A program made the position numbers and the translations under genes. From positions 11,406,587 to 11,470,586 of the forward strand of contig NC_071333.1 of the NCBI RefSeq assembly GCF_010183535.1: a stretch of 64,000 nt of DNA, read 5' to 3'. A model generated the notes under the pieces. The model was not told the DNA's origin, searched no databases, and saw only the letters and a list, made by a program, of their open reading frames with translations. The DNA comes from Caenorhabditis remanei. Its lineage: Eukaryota > Nematoda > Chromadorea > Rhabditida > Rhabditidae. Shown here piece by piece: positions 60,601-64,000 of the stretch. Position 1 is the first letter of the stretch; each line of letters starts with the position of its first letter.

Positions 60601-63593
60601 GGTTGACTGTAAAATGTATTATTGTTATTCTATTGTAATTCGGAAAATCTTCGTGTTCCCCATATCATTTTTTTCTTGTTATGTTCTTTGTTCTGTATTG
60701 TATATTATTGTTTTGACGTACTCAATACAAGCAGCTATGTGATTCATCCATTCATCTGTTGTTCCTTCCGATGAAAAATAATCAAATGATTCATCTTCCG
60801 AGACCGTTTCTTCTTTGTTTGATTTCAATTCCAGATTATTCTTTAACCCCTGTAAAAAAATGCACTTTAGCTATCGCTACAGTATAGTTGCACTTACCTG
60901 GAAGTAGTTGGTTGGAGACATAATCAAACAATCGAATCCTGGTCCCATTGGTCTGTAGCAGACATCATCAAGAGTGATTATGCGTCCATCTGCATCATGG
61001 GTGGAAATATTTTTGATTGCATTCAAGATATCAAAAAGTTCTTCAAAGATATCTTTATGGAAAACAGGTCCATACAACTTTCCGGCTGTTTGAAATTCAC
61101 GGTGACTGAGGAGCATGATTTGTTGGTATCTCTGAGGACGTCTGAAACCACTTTGTTTTTATTATACCCTTCACTTTCACAGGCTTACCCAAAGTTAGCA
61201 TTGAAAATCATCTCTTCCTGACGAGCTCTCGATCTTGGAGATGACCACATATCAACAACATTTGTGGACTCTTTATGGTAAACCATTCCCGGCAAACAGA
61301 AGATAAGAACAGCACAACCAATAAAGAAATGCGACTTTGGATTGCGACCAGCCATCATTCCGATATCTCTCGCATTGTTCTCCATGAAATTGTGAATCCA
61401 AGCTCCAGTCCGTTTGATTCTATTCCGTTTCGGAGATTCTTCACCGTTTTGATTTTGACGCACGTTCTGGAATTAAAATAAACTTTTTGCATTTTATGAA
61501 GCTTTTGGCGAACCGTGTATTCCTCATCATACGAAGTGAACACAAATCCGACACAAAGAAGAACAGCGAGAGATCCAATAAATGCCAACATGACGAAAAT
61601 GTTGAGGCAGGCGATTCCGTGGACATTGCAAGATTGCTAAAAAATTCATATTGTTTGATTTTTGTGTATTTTCTTATTATCATATGTTTTATTATCTTTT
61701 CTTCTTAAAAAATATTATCAGTTTTTTTATGTTTACTGTAGTTGCCTTCGACTCTTTTTTGTCTAAATAGTTCGAATGATCAACATTCATTTTCTGACCA
61801 CCAAGCCCACGTTCTCACAACACTGATGCCGTCCTACACACAAACGTCACTCAATTTTAACTACACTTTTTCTCGCAAAACCTATGTATACAAGTGAGTA
61901 ACAAAATCAATCTGAGAAAAGACGATTAGCAAACAAACAATTCTAGGAGCTATGTTAAAAAAAGATGTCTTAAATGAACTATGACCAAAAACCTGGAATG
62001 CAGTGGCGCTCAACTTCATAAAGTGCCGACAAACAAGTTGCCGAAACAGCAAAATTACTGGAGCACTTTTCATATTTACTTTGTTTAACTTATAATCATT
62101 GTAATAGAAAAAACGAATTGAGTCTGTATTGGTCATAGCTTTAACTTTTACGATCCTGTTTTATGATATTTGCACATGGGAACGGAGTTTGTGCTTCCAA
62201 ACACAAAATACGAAAAGCCCAGAAAATGAAATCCCTGTTCTTACCCCGGAAGTCTTGCCATCATCCAAGTTGATCAATTTTGCGTACTCCTCTTTGTTGC
62301 ACTCTGACTTTGAACAAGCCGGCCAACCAGGTCGAGCAGATTTGTCGCACCCAGTAAAGTTAACATTCATGAAGGTTGAGCGGTCGCCTTGCAATGTCTA
62401 AACATCGGAGATTTGATAGTTTGAATCATGATTCTTGTATACCTTGGCAGGATCATAGAGTATAAACTTTGTACTGATTGGAATGTTCAAGTCAAGATTC
62501 TGTGTTCCAATGAATTCCAACCAGTTTGTCAAAGTACATGGAGTTGATGTACACATAACTCGAAGTGCTGGTTGGCCACCAAAAGTCACATCTTTACACG
62601 AAGCAAACATGCCTTCAGCGAACTCAGTTGACAATCTGTATTCCACTGTGCTTGCATATGCTTCTGCAGGATGGTATTCTGGAGTGAATCCCTCTTTCTC
62701 TTCGATTGGCTTCATTTCGGAAATCTGAAAAATGTCATTCCACAAAAAATCATATTTGCCTATTTATGACGTTATCACTATGAGCTGTCTAGTGACTCAA
62801 AAATGCATAGTTAAAGGTCGCTTATCAGAAACGGTATAATATGCGTTTTTTCAATACTAATTTCCCTTTTTGCCGCCCAATATAATCAGCGCATACGTTG
62901 CGAAATGAAAATGACAGGACGGCAGAACAAAAAAGGACAGATTATCAACGTTTGAACTGTGCAAAGGACATACTAACCGAGACAAAGTTCTGCTGGTTCG
63001 GACTGCATGTGAACTCACACCAGAGTTTGGCAAAGTTGTCAAAGCAGGATGGGCATCGTCCAAGGATGTTTCTTGCTTGAGCAATTTGCTTGGTCAGTCC
63101 CTCAGCTTGAGCGGGAGTACAACACACTTGTTTGTTACCTGTAATAGTTCCGCATAATATTACATAAGTTCTATTGATGGAAAGGAACAGCGATGAGTCA
63201 CACTAAAGTTGGATGAATTTCGACTTATGTGCAGACTACGCAGTTTTTTTATGTAGTGCACTTGATTTGGGAGCATGTTTCGGGATTATTTGCATTAGAC
63301 CTATTTGGAGCACAAAACGCAGACAAAAAACTAGTCGTGCTTGAGAAATAGATACATTTATATTATTATACTTGAAACGTACCTTCCAACATGTGAGGGC
63401 AGAATTCCATCATTTTCTCATAGGCTGGATGTGTTTTGTCAAAATCGATGGGTTCAACATTGCTGCTGTTGGTAACACAGGGTCCGTAGGCGTTTTCCGT
63501 ATGTTTGTGGCAGAGTCCTCGCATGATACATCCCGCTTCGCCATGATGGAATGTAAACCCAAATAGTAAGCAAAAAATGAGTAGTATGTTCAT
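57653..63593 (-). CDS. ncr-1: NPC1-type sterol transporter (NCR-1)
   Basis: Seventeen exons on the minus strand: 63593-63383, 63138-62978, 62724-62443, 62397-62245, 61636-61514, 61466-61189, 61141-60898, 60849-60722, 60606-59900, 59847-59564, 59517-59428, 59379-58898, 58851-58425, 58378-58190, 58139-57982, 57934-57807, 57756-57653; 1382 aa. A signal peptide (MNILLIFCLLFGFTF) leads into the Cys-rich sterol-binding N-terminal domain (VCCTPAQAEGL, CPSCFDNFAKLWCEFTCSPN). Helices, luminal loops and a sterol-sensing domain (about 640-800) follow, with the second helix bundle at the C-terminal end (LVMSSGILIEFSVNVLKGYA). NPC1 proteins move cholesterol out of late endosomes/lysosomes; in worms, which need dietary sterol, NCR-1 supports dafachronic-acid signalling and dauer decisions. 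TGTTTCAG at 63608-63615 may take SL1. Oddities: GVC at 708-710 where helix 4 of the family has GVD, and a weak donor (ACG|GTTCGC) after exon 5. C. elegans also has ncr-2; synteny favours ncr-1. Confidence 0.93.
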
Positions 63594-64000
63594 TGATTGT
63601 GCATCGACTGAAACAGGAGTGATTGATTTTGAAACGGTCTCTTTAAAAAGAGGGCAGTCGAGACGTTGGTCCCGCCCCCTTGAACACAAGCACAGTTCAG
63701 TGAAACTACTGAATTGTTGACCGGGACGTTAGACATAGAGAGCGAAAGAAACATTGGAATGGAGTCAGAGAAAAAGAAAAAGCAAAATGGTCACACGTTT
63801 CCTGACTCATCAGCAGAGTCCGAGATATAGTTGTGGTCTGTACAAAAGTAAACTCTCAGAAGAAACACTTATTAAAAGCGGTGCGTAAAAAGTTGTGTTT
63901 GTTTGACATTGAGCTGCTCATGAAGGCAAATGTGTGTATTTTCAAACCACAGAATTGTCATAGAATATCACTATATTTTGACTATTACTTTGAAAAGAGG
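63594..64000. other. Upstream region of ncr-1
   Basis: The ncr-1 5' UTR and promoter side. A longer in-frame ATG exists at 63689, but it would put about 32 hydrophilic residues before the signal peptide and cross the likely trans-splice site, so the ATG at 63593 is preferred. No other gene seen. Confidence 0.5.

Noticed and set aside
1..64000. CRISPR arrays, bacterial operons, integrases or phage genes
   Set aside because: The window is a eukaryotic, intron-rich nematode locus; no repeat-spacer pattern or prokaryotic gene layout occurs.

Overview
The window is nuclear DNA of a Caenorhabditis-type nematode. It is AT-rich, its genes have many short introns with TTTCAG acceptors, and several genes have a TTTCAG site a few bases upstream of the ATG, as expected for SL1 trans-splicing. 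From memory, dop-1, the neighbouring esterase, aps-2, atg-16.1, nmur-3, asb-2 and ncr-1 are all X-linked in C. elegans (cosmids F15A8 and F02E8), so this is probably an X-chromosome segment of that species or a relative. An Argonaute between atg-16.1 and nmur-3 is not something I recall from the C. elegans locus, which favours a related species; I cannot name it.

Layout. 1-2042 (+): 3' part of a peptide-type GPCR whose start lies outside the window. 4667-7815 (-): D1-like dopamine receptor (dop-1). 7816-18319: 10.5 kb without a recognisable gene. 18320-23070 (-): type-B carboxylesterase with a complete catalytic triad, a possible N-myristoylation start and an alternative upstream first exon. 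25516-26128 (+): small C-terminally anchored membrane protein that I do not recognise. 26545-30566 (-): secreted MLT-10-like protein whose introns hold tRNA-Glu(TTC) and tRNA-Thr(AGT) on the opposite strand. 32573-33507 (+): AP-2 sigma subunit (aps-2). 33873-35495: a 1.6-kb nearly perfect palindrome flanked by TTAA. 36913-40791 (-): ATG16 (atg-16.1). About 41380-41835: an older, degenerate palindrome. 43984-47383 (+): worm-clade (WAGO-type) Argonaute lacking the slicer residues. 50873-52617 (+): neuromedin-U-receptor-like GPCR (nmur-3). 53266-54447 (+): mitochondrial ATP synthase subunit b (asb-2). 55125-57000 (+): a broken MATH-BTB gene followed by a partial second copy. 57653-63593 (-): NPC1-type sterol transporter (ncr-1).

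The genes do not form one pathway or an obvious operon. They are individually spaced neuronal receptors (dop-1, nmur-3, the first GPCR), housekeeping and trafficking genes (aps-2, atg-16.1, asb-2, ncr-1), a moulting-related secreted protein and a small-RNA effector. For the large genes I joined exons by hand using GT/AG sites, reading phase and family similarity; each complete model is an integral number of codons, which supports it. No strong candidate for a wholly new system was found. The best leads are the TTAA palindrome, the inserted Argonaute, the esterase start switch, a missing transmembrane aspartate in the NPC1 homologue and the small orphan membrane protein.
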